DNA of 64,000 nucleotides. Origin: Littorina saxatilis (taxonomy: Eukaryota > Mollusca > Gastropoda > Littorinimorpha > Littorinidae). A model generated the notes under the pieces. It saw only the letters and a program-made list of their open reading frames with translations. It did not search any database and had not been told where the DNA came from. How positions within the stretch are numbered: position 1 is the stretch's first letter; each line of letters starts with the position of its first letter. This document shows positions 41,610 through 54,718 of the stretch, piece after piece. Location of the stretch: positions 27,275,121 to 27,339,120 of the forward strand of contig NC_090250.1 of the NCBI RefSeq assembly GCF_037325665.1. The letters run 5' to 3'. The position numbers and the translations under genes were made by a program.

Positions 41610-43339
41610 TGTACTGTAACCAGAATTTATCTTTACTTTCGTTTCGTTCCTATTGTGCTACGATCCGCAAATTGTAATGTTCTGACCTCGCTTTCGCAAG
41701 TGTCGTCTGCCAAACCGGGCAGCAGCTAGTTCCTAGCTCTGTCGGCAAAACCCGTAAAACACAACAAGTAAGCAATCTTATTCTTTATATTAACAGCTAT
41801 TGTGTTTTCAGCGTAGCAATAGGGCCCGATATTTAGACGAGACAAGTATAATGCCGACGAGTCGAAGACGAGTCGCATTATACTTGTTCGAGTCTAAATA
41901 TCGGACCCTATTGCTACGATGAAAACACAATAGCGTTTATATAGCTATTCTGACATTAAATTCTGTGTTAAAATCATGTTTTTGTCAGCAACAAGGACCA
42001 GAATGGTCCATGTCATTGATTGCAGACGACGGTTCCCTTTCTGCATGAAGCCACGGAAATAACCGAACATTGAAAAACCCACGGACATGTATTACGGAGA
42101 AAACTCAAGATAACCGGATGCTTAGCATTACGTCAATATCTTAGGAATCATATGACGTTATGACGTATCATGCTTGCCTACGTAGATTGTATGTTCGAAA
42201 GTCTGACTTCTGTTGGGAATTCGCGTGGTGAAGACTGCGGTAAATCTGTAGATGATAAGAGAACAAGGATTGTCTCAGAAGAAACGACGAAATGTTTCAG
42301 ACCGGTAACTTCATTTCAACATTGCACTACACAATGGACGTTCTATGTGACAGGAGAGTTTGCTGATTTAGTGTTAAACATTGGTGATTGGAGAGATCGT
42401 CTGCAAAAATCAGAGATAGGTCGCTTCAGATTGCAGCTTCTGGAAATTTGCAAGGTTTGCTGCCAGTTAAAGAACTGGATTTTACACGTAATGTATGTCA
42501 TGTACAGTAAGCAACAACAAAAACACACACAAAGCAAATTGCATCGTCTGTCGACTAGCCACAGACACAAGCCTGGCGAGGTATGCGTGTACTTTATACA
42601 CGTGGAAGAAACCGGAACCATGCGTCTTTGTTATTGCCGATATCGTTTGGATATCGGCAAAAATGGCCAACTTTCGTAGCGTTATGCTTTGATGATCGGA
42701 AAAGGGATGTGTGAGACCATCCAATCACAGCCCCCGAATCCCCCCACGTGTCCATCAGAATAGCTATATATGAGGATAACAACTCAGTATTATTATATTC
42801 TAGGTTTTATATGACCAAGACTTTGATTTAGGTTGGTTTTGATGCCTTTCATTTGTATTTAGATTTCGTGATTCGAAGTGCCAGTTTGGTTGTGGTTACG
42901 TCAGCGACTGACTGTGGACAGTTTGACATTATTGTACTGTTTGTAGATCTCTTTTTCGTTGAGAAAAGTTTATTTAATAGCAAAGACGCTCTAACAAGAG
43001 TTTGCAGAAAAGTTACTGCCTAAAACCTCTCAATTGTTGGAAATCGTCCACTGTTCTATTTTTTGGATATTTGTTCATTTCATTTTTGATGTACTCCACT
43101 TCAAGGTGGTTTAGTGAGTGTGATTTTGATTACTTCCCTTGAGTTGGAAAAGTATTTTGTTTTACAAATGTTCTGAGTATGGTTTTTGTTTGTTCTTTCA
43201 GAATTTCACCATAACGATCAAGTACCAATGTTGGGTACTAACGGTTGTAACGAATAGACGAATTAAAGAAATGAAAAACGTCTGTTCATTGGGTGACACT
43301 TACCTGTATGTAAGAGTGTGGGAGACATGAGACAGGACA
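41610..43339 (+). repeat. 5' LTR of the BEL/Pao element, with a nested insertion
   Basis: Starts TGTACTGTAACC and ends GAGACAGGACA, as the 3' LTR does. The length of 1,730 bp is due to a 974-bp insertion at 41791-42764. Confidence 0.95.
41791..42764. mobile_element. Unclassified insertion in the 5' LTR
   Basis: The 3' LTR lacks this block, so its limits are sharp; TATAT stands on both sides (41786-41790 and 42765-42769). The left end carries a hairpin (41796-41936, arms of about 60 bp starting GCTATTGTGTTTTCA). 'tatatagctattctga' after the hairpin recurs inverted at the right end. A 169-codon frame at 42170-42679 has no recognisable product. Confidence 0.8.
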
Positions 43340-43499
43340 GTGAAATTTTGTTAAACGCATGGGTGCAGCGCTCTGATCTTCGGTGCAGAGTGAAATCCAG
43401 ATCCACACATCCATGTAGCTGTCGGATCTACGGTGCACACATGGACCAAGCACTCTGATCTTCGGTGCAGAGTGAATTTCCATCGCATCAACCTTCATC

Positions 43500-46400
43500 A
43501 TGGCTTCCTCAGTTCAAGACACAACTGAGGATACCACACGACTTCGTACTCTAACAGAAAAAGGGCAACTTCAGTATGAGGATACCAGAAACTTTCTGGT
43601 AAGCAAAGTGCAACGTTCTCTTGATCAATTAGACAACGTTACTTCTAAATGCAACGCTGCAAACGACAAAAATGCTGCTTCATCTCTACTACGCGATCTA
43701 CAAGAGGCTCGTGATAGTTCCGAAATGCAAGCAAACATTTACACAGACTTTTTGTTCAGGCAGAAAACGAAGGAAAGTGTCAGCGAGTCAAACACGTTCA
43801 AAGATACGTTCGCGCAAAGATTAATAAAATCGCGCGACGCTCAGCAAAGCTTGCAATTCCTGTTGGATGAAACCAAATCGACTAGTAGCCGAGGACGCAG
43901 TGGTCGTACTCATAGTAGTTCAGGAAGCAACGCATCTTCAATGGCTCGGGCCAAAGCACTTGCAGCCAGAGCACGGGCTGACTTCGCTCATAAGGAGTAT
44001 GACTTGAAAGCATCACTTGCGAAAGTCGAGGAAGAAGTGAAGGTGGCTGCTGCGAAGGCGGAGCGCCTGAGGTCGGAATATGAAGCGGAGCTTTGCTTGG
44101 TTGCACAGCAAAAAGATGCTGCATCGGCGGAGGCAGAGGCTGACGCTTTTGTAGAACATGATGGTTCATTGCTCAGTGTGAAGAGTGAGCACCCGAGGGA
44201 CAGAACCGATAAGTATGTGGCGGGTCTTGGAGAGTTCACACACGTACGTGAAAAGGAAGCAAACTCAACTCCCCCGTCAGAACGTGAACACGACATTCAC
44301 TCGGCATGCCAATTCACGCCTCGGCAAAACAGATTTGTACAGTCTGCAGAGGGTGATTTAGCAAAATTCTTGCTGAAAAAGGATCTTCATCTGTCAAGAC
44401 TAGCTGTGTTCAACGAACAAGCAGAGTGTTTCGCAGTGTGGAAAAGTAGTTTCATCTCGGTCATGACAGAGTTGAGTGTATCACCACAAGAAGAGCTGGA
44501 CTTACTCGTCAAACATCTTGGTTTCGAATCTTCGAAGTACGCTCAGAGCATAAGAGCATCCAACGCCGCTGATCCCGCCAGGGGATTGAGGCTCCTCTGG
44601 AGACGTCTAGATGAACGTTTCGGATCTCCAGAACTGGTAGAAGCTCGACTCAGAGAGAGGATAGAGAGTTTCCCTCAGATCACCAAAAAAGACTCGAGAA
44701 AACTCTATGATCTTTGCGACTTGTGTGATGAAATCAACTCTGCAAAAGATGATGAAAATTTAGGGCCCCTCCTAAAAGTGTACGACACATCCATCGGCAC
44801 GAACAAAATCGTTGCAAAACTGCCTCCCAACTTGAAACACAAATGGACAGAACGAGCCTCCAGTTACAAACAGAGACACGGGGTCGTGTTCCCTCCATTT
44901 ACATTTTTCGTGGAATTCCTGCAGAACATGGCGAAAGTGCAAAATGATCCCGCTTTCTATTTTGACAACGACAATGTTGGCAAGTCAAAAACTGACTTAG
45001 GAAGATCAACGGTTGTGAATCGTAGGGTTGAAGTGTCTAACGATGAAGCCGGCAGTAATCACACAGATAAATGCCCTATTCACAATGCCAGTCATTCCTT
45101 GACCGCATGCAAAGCCTTTCAATCAAAGTCGTTTGAAGAAAAACAACAGTTCCTCAGGGAGAAAAGTTTGTGCTTTCGGTGTTTGGTTTCGTCTGAGCAC
45201 AGAGCCAACAAGTGTACAGCAACTATCAAATGCGAAAAATGTGGAAAGCCACACCTTGCAGTGATGCACCGTGGCCCTTCAGATACTAAAGGTCATGGCG
45301 GGGAGAGAGATAGTGCAGGAACCGGAATCTCAAGCGGAGTGGGAGCTAAGTGTACATCTATCTGTGGTGCATTCGGCAGTAGATCTTGCGGCAAAGTCGT
45401 CTTAACGCGAGTCTTCTCCGAAAACTGTTCTCAGAAGAGTGTAGAAGTGTATGCTGTGATAGACGATCAGAGCAACAGAACACTGGCTTCACCAGATTTG
45501 CTAGATCAACTTGGAGTTGACACCGAACAGCACACATACACATTGTCTTCCTGTTCCGGAACGCAGTCTATGAGTGGTCGCAAAGCGTCAGGTTTGTGTG
45601 TCCAGTCCCATGACAAGCAGATGACGCTAGCCCTTCCTGTTGTGATAGAATGTGAAAGCATCCCGCAAGACATGTCGGAGATCCCCACCCCAGATGTAGC
45701 ACACAGTCATGCTCATCTACAGCCAATCGCGGCGAGTATCCCTCCTCTCCACCCTGAGATCAAAATTGGCTTGCTCATAGGTCGAGATCTCCTTATGGCG
45801 CATCATGTGTTGGACCAGATTCTTGGAGCACCATCAGCACCGTTTGCTCAACGTCTTCCTCTTGGTTGGACAGTAGTTGGAGATGTTTGTTTTGGGAAAG
45901 TTCACAAACCTTCGCACGTCCGTGTCAACAAGACCTATACGTCACACACAGTTCAAGAGAGACAATTTTCGAGCCTTGCACTCATAATTTGAAAGTGAGT
46001 GAAGAAGATGAACTAGGTTCTACAGTGTTCAGAAGAACCAAAGATGACGAGAAAATCGGCCTGTCTGTTGAAGACAACAAGTTCGTGGCCATGATGGACA
46101 AACGATTTCAGAAAAACGCCGATGGACGCTGGTCAGCTCCTCTTCCGCTACGTTCTGAGAACAATGCTGTCATAAACAACAGAGAGCAAGCTGTTAGACG
46201 CGCTCACGCCTTGAAGAAGTCTCTGCAAAAAGACCCGACAAAAAGAGAACACTTCTTCAAATTCATGGCCAAAATCTTGGACACTGGTGCTACAGAGGTG
46301 GCCCCTTCTGTCGAGGATGAAACCAAAGCCTGGTATTTGCCACTATTTGGTGTGTACCACCCAAAGAAACCTGATAAAATCAGGGGAGTTTTTGACTCAT

Positions 46401-49384
46401 CAGCAACCTTTGAAGGCGTCTGCCTGAATGACATGATGTACTCAGGACCGGACCTGACAAACAGCTTGATTGGAATTCTACTGCGATTCCGCCAAAACGC
46501 TTGCCCCATGACAGCGGATATTGAGCAAATGTTCTACCAGTTTTTCGTCGATGAATCGCACAGAGACTACTTGAGGTTTTTCTGGCATAAAGATAATGAC
46601 TTTGACAAGCCATTGATAGAATACCGCATGTGCGTTCACGTTTTCGGCAATAGCCCCTCGCCAGCTGTCGCCGCGTACGGTCTGAGAAAAACTGTAGAGT
46701 CAAGCGCAAAGGATGTGAAAAAGTACGTTTCAGATGATTTTTACATCGACGACGGCGTAACCTCTGTACCTGACAGCGAAACGGCCGTCAACCTCATGCA
46801 ACGCACAAAAACTGACTTGCTGGAGAAGGGAGGACTGAAGCTTCACAAAATAGCTTCTTCTGATAGAGAGTTTCTAAAAGCGTTCGACACTGGAGACCTC
46901 AGCGAGGAACTTCAGTCAATCGATCTCTCCGATACTTCAGTGCCTCTTCCGGTACACAGTTGCTTAGGTTTGATGTGGGATTTAAACTCTGATTCCTTTG
47001 TGCTCAACCCCGCTGTAGCCAGTGGCAGTGGTCCTTTCACCCGTAGAGGCATTTTGTCTGCTCTGAACAGCATTTACGATCCTCTAGGGTTTTTAGCGCC
47101 AGCAACGATAGCAGGAAAGATCCTTCTGCGTGAAATCTCTCCAAACGGGAAATCTTGGGATGAACCGCTCTCAGAAGTTCACTTGAAGCAGTGGGAGTCA
47201 TGGAAACGCTCTTTGAAATCCGTCGACGGGCAGCAAGTCCCACGCATGTATGTGCCGTTCTCTCTCAGTCAGACTGGAGACGCAAACTTTCACATATTCT
47301 GTGATGCCTCTGAAAAAGCTATCGCCGCCGTAGCCTATGTGACGGTCACTACGAGAGACAAGTGCAACACTGACATTGGTTTTGTGATGGGAAAAGCCAA
47401 AGTAGCGCCGTCGAGCGGACATACTATACCGCGTCTAGAGTTGTGCAGTGCCGTTCTCGCTACCGAAGTGTGGCAAACTATCTCTGAGCAGCTTGGTGTG
47501 AACCCGAAGAATGTGACTTTTTACTCTGACAGTAAAGTAGTACTCGGGTACATCAACAACGAGAAACGCAGATTCCACACATACGTCAGTAACAGAGTAG
47601 AACGCATCAGACACGTATCAGATCCCACTCAGTGGAAGTATGTTACTTCAGAAATGAATCCTGCAGATGTCGCGACAAGAGGTTCTGACGCGGACCTGAG
47701 TCTAAAACAAAACGTCTGGTTACAAGGTCCGAAAGAGTTGTTGACAGATCATCGTCATCCAGAACCACTTCTCTCCTTCTCATTGATATCTCCTGAAGAA
47801 GACAGAGAAATCAGGCCCAACGTTCGCAAAACGGAGATCGACGACAATCTCTCGCCCGTTCACGTTCGTTTCGAGAAGTTCTCGACTTGGAACGCTTTGC
47901 TGAACACCTTCAGTCGACTCAGACACATCTGTCAAAGCTTTCGCGTCCCTACAGATGTCTGCCAAGGGTGGCATCAGTGTTCACACGCTCTTGATGTTGA
48001 TAACAAAAAGAACACTGAAACATTCATTCTACAAACGGTACAAAATGACGCATTCGCTGCTGAAATACAGTGTCTTCGGAAAGGTTCTTCCCTATCAAAG
48101 AAGAGTCCCATCATTTCCCTTTCCCCCTATTTGGATGAAGATGGTCTACTCAGAGTTGGGGGAAGAATTCATGAGGCGAAAGAAACGGCAGGCTTTCCCA
48201 ATGTTCATCCTGTCATCCTTCCTAAAGGTCATCATGTGTCAACCTTACTGGTGCGGCATTACCATGAAGAGGTGAAACATCAAGGTCGACACTTTACAGA
48301 GGGTGCCCTTCGATCCCATGGTCTTTGGATTGTGGGTGCGAAAAGACTTGTAGCTTCTGTAATACAATGCTGTTTTCTGTGCCGAAGACTACGAGGAAAG
48401 CTAGGACAGCAGTTCATGTCAAACCTACCAGCTGACAGAGTGACCCCTACTGCCCCCTTCTCTCATGTGGGTGTAGATGTGTTTGGTCCTTGGTCGGTGG
48501 AGACAAGAAGAACAAGAGGAGGAGTCGCAAATTCTAAACGATGGGCGGTTGTCTTCACTTGTTTGGCAATTCGTGCAGTACACATAGAAGTTGTAGAGGA
48601 CATGAGCAGCTCTTCTTTCATTAACGCTCTTAGGAGGTTTGTCTCTTTGAGAGGACCGGTCAAAGAAATACGTTCAGACCGAGGAACCAACTTCATTGGA
48701 GCTGCAAGGGAGTTAGGACTGCATGCGCTTCTCAAAGAAGATGGCCCTGTGAGCAGACATCTTGCCAAGGTTGGCGTCAGATGGAGGTTTAACCCTCCAC
48801 ATGCTTCACACATGGGTGGTGCCTGGGAAAGAATGATAGGGGTAGTGAGAAAAATCTTGGACTCGATGCTCCTTGACTTACGTCGTAGGCCGCTGACTCA
48901 TGAGGTGTTGTGTACTTTGATGGCGGAAGTTTGTGCGATTGTGAATTCAAGACCTATCACCGCAATTTCTCATGATCCAGATTCACCGTCTGTTCTCACT
49001 CCATCCATACTGCTCACAATGAAAGGTGAAGAAGAACAGATACCACTTGAGATGAGTAACTTGAACTTGAAGGAAATGTACAAGTCCCAGTGGAAGCATG
49101 TACAGGTTCTCTCCAACATTTTCTGGAATCGCTGGAAAGCTGAATATCTTCAGTCATTGCAAGAGAGACAAAAGTGGCAACATGTTGAAACAAACTTTAA
49201 AGAAGGAGACATTGTGCTACTATGTGATTCTGGATCCCATCGAAATAATTGGCCTGTTGGGTTGATTGTTCGTGCATTCCGTAGTAACTCAGACTCCTTG
49301 GTGCGTTCAGCAGAAGTTCGAATCATAAAAGATAACCAACCTGTCACATATGTTCGACCAATAACTCAATTGGTTCGTTTGTAA
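43500..49384 (+). mobile_element. gag-pol coding region of the BEL/Pao fossil
   Basis: In order: a coiled-coil-rich gag region; a gag-like domain near 44.4-44.9 kb; two Cys/His zinc knuckles (CFRCLVSSEHRANKC and CEKCGKPHLAVMH) near 45.2 kb; an aspartic protease region (VYAVIDDQSNRTL) near 45.4 kb; reverse transcriptase with the YIDDG active-site motif near 46.75 kb; RNase H (FHIFCDASEKAIAAVAY) near 47.3 kb; the integrase zinc-binding region (HYHEEVKHQGRH..CFLCRRL) near 48.3 kb; the integrase core (DRGTNFIG and HASHMGGAWER) near 48.7-48.8 kb; and a C-terminal domain with EGDIVLLCDSGSHRNNWP. The order protease, RT, RNase H, integrase and the sequence style are those of BEL/Pao. Nearly all of it is open; about one break is apparent. 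Confidence 0.93.
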
Positions 49385-49606
49385 AACTGCAACCGTGACA
49401 GTTCCATGTGTGACATTGTGCTGATTTACTTTCAGAAAGTTGGTAATCTCTTTATATCCTGTTTGCGAAAAGAAATTAGAAACTGGTTAGTGTTTAGAGA
49501 TGAAGTGTGTTAAATCAACATACACGATGGTATTTTTTATGTCTGTTTGAAAAGCTTTTTCTTTCACTTGTTTTATAGTGATATTATTTGAATATCAGAC
49601 GGGGAG

Positions 49607-50357
49607 TGTACTGTAACCAGAATTTATCTTTACTTTCGTTTCGTTCCTATTGTGCTACGATCCGCAAATTGTAATGTTCTGACCTCGCTTTCGCAAGTGT
49701 CGTCTGCCAAACCGGGCAGCAGCTAGCTCCTAGCTCTGTCGGCAAAACCCGTAAAACACAACAAGTAAGCAATCTTATTCTTTATATATGAGGATAACAA
49801 CTCAGTATTATTATATTCTAGGTTTTATATGACCAAGACTTTGATTTAGGTTGGTTTTGATGCCTTTCATTTGTATTTAGATTTCGTGACTCGAAGTGCC
49901 AGTTTGGTTGTGGTTACGTCAGCGACTGACTGAGGACAGTTTGACATTATTGTACTGTTTGTAGATCTCTTTTTCGTTGAGAAAAGTTTATTTAATAGCA
50001 AAGACGCTCTAACAAGAGTTTGCAGAAAAGTTACTGCCTAAAACCTCTCAATTGTTGGAAATCGTACACTGTTCTATTTTTTGGATATTTGTTCATTTCA
50101 TTTTTGATGTACTCCACTTCAAGGTGGTTTAGTGAGTGTGATTTTGATTACTTCCCTTGAGTTGGAAAAGTATTTTGTTTTACAAATGTTCTGAGTATGG
50201 TTTTTGTTTGTTTTTTCAGAATTTCACCATAACGATCAAGTACCAATGTTGGGTACTAACGGTTGTAACGAATAGACGAATTAAAGAAATGAAAAACGTC
50301 TGTTCATTGGGTGACACTTACCTGTATGTCAGAGTGTGGGAGACATGAGACAGGACA
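49607..50357 (+). repeat. 3' LTR of the BEL/Pao element
   Basis: 751 bp, uninterrupted, TGTACTGTAACC to GAGACAGGACA, followed by the target duplication AGTTT. Confidence 0.95.
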
Positions 50358-50362
50358 AGTTT

Positions 50363-51406
50363 TGACGTAATTCAGTAGGCTTAACTGAAAAATCATCATG
50401 GGGCAAGTAATCGGCTTTGGTTTTCAGTGTAAAACATTTGAACAGTTCCAAGAAATGAAACATACACATGTTAAATTTAAAAGAATAAGTAAAGCAAATT
50501 AAAAAGAGCATCTTAATATCGTTTGCAGGTTTAAACCTTTTGACTGTGAGTAGGCTAGTTTCAACGCCGTATATTCGGCTATAGGCTACTGATAGCGCGC
50601 TGACGCCAGGTGTAAACAAAGCGTTGTCACCAACTTCACGGAAAGTGTCCCCCATTCAAAACAAAATGTGTCTCTTTGAAACCACTGACGTACAGCTTAA
50701 ATTCATAATTGTGGGAATGAGTAAGGTTTGTATTTAGTAATGTTTGTTTTTCGAGAAATATACACGTTAACGAACATATACAAACCGATTTGCCGCTGTA
50801 GATCTGTCCTCACTCAAGCATGTTCGCCCAGTTTCATTCCATCTTACACGCCTCTTTGTCAATAAATAGCCTGACAAGCCAAACTATTATGTTCATTGAT
50901 GTGTCCTGCGTTGATATGTGAAATATCAACATTCAAAGCGGTCTGTATTGTGCAAACATTCAAAAAGAGATGAAGCAGTCAAAATTGTGTGGTAACGCAC
51001 CGCCGCAACGTCTAAATCGGAAAAAAATTGACTTCGCGCGTTGAAAACCTTATAGCATGCATCAACACATCCTAGCCAACAAACGCTTGGCGGTACGGCA
51101 GCGTACGTACGCTCGGTATATAGCCTTATATACGGGGTGGTTCAAGGTAGAATCTGTTGGCAAACGTTATATTCCTTTCGCTCTGTCTTCGTTATATTTA
51201 CTTTTTTTGTTGAGGGTTGTATTTGTTGGCCGCACAAAACTCGATTTCTTATACCTATAGCTTCTTTATGTATATATACGCTTACCGCATGGGAACATCC
51301 CAAGTGCTCTCCACAGAGAGCGAGCATAATTTGTCAAACAATATATTTCGCATGGACGTACAGGTATAGATTGGAAGCCTTGTTATCAAGTTAGAATTAA
51401 TTAACT

Positions 51407-51437
<31 letters not shown>

Positions 51438-51500
51438 AGAATAAAACTTATGGACAGCTTGTAAGACAAACATTGTTACAACACAAAATAATTCTTTTAC
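50363..51500. other. Gene-free stretch between BEL element and tubulin pseudogene
   Basis: No recognisable gene. A T homopolymer of about 20 bases starts near 51408. Short frames at 51057-51394 lack any family resemblance. Confidence 0.5.
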
Positions 51501-51519
51501 CGTCACTGTGTGCCCAGGA

Positions 51520-51824
<305 letters not shown>

Positions 51825-51829
51825 AAACT

Positions 51830-52330
51830 TTCAGCAATAAGTCTGCAGGTATGAATCAGCTGTAACCAGTGAACATTATGCAGTGTTTCTGTACACATAC
51901 CAACCCTCTAAGGCTGATGGGGTCTATGTCGACCAAAAGAGTGGGATTCCCTGTAGGTGGAGTTCCTGTATACAGGGAATCACACAGGGTCTAGTTCCAG
52001 TAGTGTTTTGCTGATATCGCTGAAAGTCACGTGATGCTTAGCAACATGGGTAGAATTTGATGTTTTTCGATCTTTTGTGATAATTCTTAGAAATTCGAGT
52101 ATGGTTTGCAAGTTTTATTGAAAAACTCTAACTCTACAGGAACTCCACCTACAGAAAAATCCCACTCTTTTGGTCGACATAGACCCCATCAGCCCCTCTA
52201 AGACACTCGATCATTCCGGAGTACTAAGATGTGGAAGCTTTCAGCAATCAGTCTGCAGGCATGAATCAGCTGTAACCAGTCAGTGAACACTAAGATGCAG
52301 TGTTTCTGTACACATACCAACCCTCTAAGA
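51830..52330. repeat. Duplicated 3' flank of the tubulin pseudogene
   Basis: The block 'aatcagctgtaaccagt...gcagtgtttctgtacacata ccaaccctctaag' occurs at about 51830-51912 and again at about 52230-52330, with 'ctttcagcaat' ahead of both. A MITE stands between them. Confidence 0.85.
51913..52193. mobile_element. MITE with about 55-bp terminal repeats and 9-bp target duplication
   Basis: 'gctgatggggtctatgtcga' at the left and its inverse at the right begin arms that extend through 'ccaaaagagtgggatt' and 'ggtggagttcctgta'. CCCTCTAAG flanks it at 51904-51912 and 52194-52202. Confidence 0.9.
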
Positions 52331-53399
52331 CACTAATTCGCCTAAAACGCAACTCTATTCACACATTCTGGTTGTGTATGCATTGGTGGTTCATGTTCTG
52401 TGCTGGTTGTTGTTTGACCACAGGCATATACGTTAGCTAATTTGTATGAATCTCTGTTTTGTCTTCCCTGACATGTTTTTTTTTGTGAGCGTTGGATCAT
52501 TTATGACAATCATGCAAAAGATCTGACAGATTGTGCAATAAAAGCTGAAGAACTATCTAATGTTTCTTGTATGCCTTAGTGGATGTGGATGTGTGTGTGT
52601 GTGTGTGTGTGTCTTTGTGTGAAAAATACTGTAGACAGCTTCAAACAAAACATGATTGCAGAAACACTGTTGATATACTGATAACATCTGTGCATTATGA
52701 TAAATCTTCTTTCTTCTTTAGTGTTGTGTCACTCATGATAAATCAAATGCAATGAAAAGTTGACAGGCCTTTTTGCTATGAAAATATTGATCGCTTGTTT
52801 ATTTCTGGCTACTTAACGGTTTTGGAAAACTGGTTTTCAGAATAACATGGTTACCTTCGAAACCCAACACTTGACTTCTCAGCTTTGACTTTGAGCTAGG
52901 CTGGATACACATAGTTCCAAACATTACAGCATGAACACAACAGATCATTGTTTCCCTCCATTTATTAAGAATTTGAAATACCAGATGAGCTTGATTTCTT
53001 TTTGTTGAACAAACGCAACCTTCACAGCGTACTCTATCTTATGTGTGATTGCAAAATTCATCACAGGCGAAGGAGAATTATTACACAGTTCACAATTGCA
53101 AATGTTTGAAGTGTGCCACGGGGTGCATATTTAATAGACAATGTTGGAAAATAATTTTGTTGTCAGGTTTGCAATGGGATGCTTCTCTTAAAAACAGTCA
53201 ATAGCAAGCAGCTTGTCTCCCCACATGGTCAGCACACACGCGAGGAGACTAACTGCTCGATAGTCAGGGGCCTATGTTATGTAGGAAATCGTGCCTCACT
53301 GTTTTGAAGAGAATCAACTCTTACAACCAATACAAACCCAATAGAGTTAATTCCGAACATCATTTATTATAAAGCACTAGCTGGTGATTGTCAACAGCT
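52331..53399. other. Gene-free stretch
   Basis: A GT microsatellite lies at 52589-52613; otherwise no gene or clear repeat is recognised. Confidence 0.5.
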
Positions 53400-53403
53400 T
53401 TAA

Positions 53404-53924
53404 CCTTCGCCGTAGGTCGTGAGTACTTTAGTAACAGTCCGGACTTTAATTGCGAATATCTCGAAAACTAGGTGGAATTCTGTAATGAGCTTTTGGAAAT
53501 GCCTCAAACACCTAAAAATCTATTATCTCCTAAACCCGCATTAAAATTGATTGACAGGTAATTAAATAAACAAAGGTCAAACATCGACTATCTTCGCAGC
53601 ACGTCGTGAGTACTTATGTAACCATACTTCTAACAGTGTAAGGGAGATAATTGTGGGTTCGATGTCAAAATAAAAGCTGAGTTATGGTTCCTGTTTATTT
53701 CAGGTAAGAATTAACTTGGTGCGTAATTACACACGTAAAAGATAAATGTAAGTACAAAATCGGAAATATATTTAGTTTGATAATCTAATTCAATGAAAAG
53801 CCTGATTTCTGTATTTTTTCCTTTTTTTGTTTACCCATGCATGTTTTTCCTTCTTTGAGAAGTATGGTTACATAAGTACTCACGACGTGCTGCAAAGAAT
53901 GTTTTTAGCGACCTACGGCGAAGG
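53404..53924. mobile_element. TTAA-flanked MITE (piggyBac- or Kolobok-like)
   Basis: CCTTCGCCGTAGGTCG at 53404 and its exact inverse at 53909-53924 are flanked by TTAA (53400-53403 and 53925-53928). A second internal inverted pair, 'gcagcacgtcgtgagtactt', lies at about 53597 and 53873-53892. No coding sequence. Confidence 0.85.
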
Positions 53925-54398
53925 TTAATAAGTCTTGTATCACATTAGCATCACAAAGGTATCGTGAGTATAGAGACCAGAGCAAGCAAGTCCTGACCAA
54001 AGCACAGCAATTAAGTAGTGATTGATCAACAAAAATGTATGTCTGGTGACATGCTTAACAATTCATATAAGTTACAGCCACATCACCACAATTAAGTACC
54101 AACAGGATAAGCAATTTTTTTTTAAATCTCATTACAATTTACATATGTGTAAACACTCATATTTGCGCATAATTATTGCATTTTGATTGAGCTGTTGATT
54201 ATACAAAAATCAATAATTCGATTATGCAAAAACTTTGGTAAAAGCTGGGATAACATTTACAGGAATGTGTTTCTTCTGGATCGCTGCCCTACACGCCACC
54301 AGGCATGAAAGGCAGTAAGTAAGTTTCTTCTGGAACAAACCTGGCCTTGTTTTCTTCAACGTGTGTGTGTGTGTATACATCGATTCCGAGAAAACTCC

Positions 54399-54712
54399 GG
54401 GGCCCGGTAGCTCAGTTGGTAGAGCACTGGACTTGTGATCGAAAGGTCGCAGGTTCGAATTCGGGCCGGGACGGACACGGGTCAACTTTATGTGCAGACC
54501 CAGAGACGGAAGCCATGTCCCACCCCCGTGTCATCACAATGGCACGTAAAAGACCTTGGTCATTCTGCCATAAGTGCAGGTGGCTGAATACACCTAAACA
54601 CGCAGACACCTGGGTAGCGCGACTCCGTTGCTGCTAGCTTTCCACTGGGAGGAAGCGACCCGAATTTCCCAGCGATGGGACAATAAAGTAATGAAAATGA
54701 AAAAAAAAATGA
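54399..54712 (+). mobile_element. tRNA-derived SINE, second family, full length
   Basis: Starts with a tRNA-like head: GGTAGCTCAGTTGGTAGAGC (A box) and GGTTCGAATTC (B box), with a plausible anticodon arm between. The body holds 'gtcatcacaatggcacgtaa' and ends 'gggacaataaagtaatgaaa' with an A-rich tail. An approximate duplication GAAAACT is present. The head is close to a real tRNA, but the following body marks it as a SINE. Confidence 0.85.
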
Positions 54713-54718
54713 AAAAAA

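Larger units (their letters stand above)
41610..50357 (+). mobile_element. BEL/Pao LTR retrotransposon, young and nearly whole
   Basis: Two LTRs (41610-43339 and 49607-50357) flank a gag-pol region and are bordered by the 5-bp target duplication AGTTT (41605-41609 and 50358-50362). A polypurine tract, GACGGGGAG, stands directly before the 3' LTR. By eye the LTRs differ at about six of some 750 aligned positions, so the insertion is recent. All expected domains are visible. The copy has about one break in its coding region, and another element is inserted in the 5' LTR. The leader after the 5' LTR has repeated 'ctctgatcttcggtgcagag' segments (43373 and 43453). Confidence 0.95.

Noticed and set aside
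42170-42679. 169-codon frame as a host gene
   Set aside because: It lies within the insertion in the BEL 5' LTR, has no family resemblance and no splice or promoter context.
54399-54475. A functional tRNA gene
   Set aside because: The A and B boxes are good, but the sequence runs on into a SINE body with an A-rich tail and an approximate target duplication.
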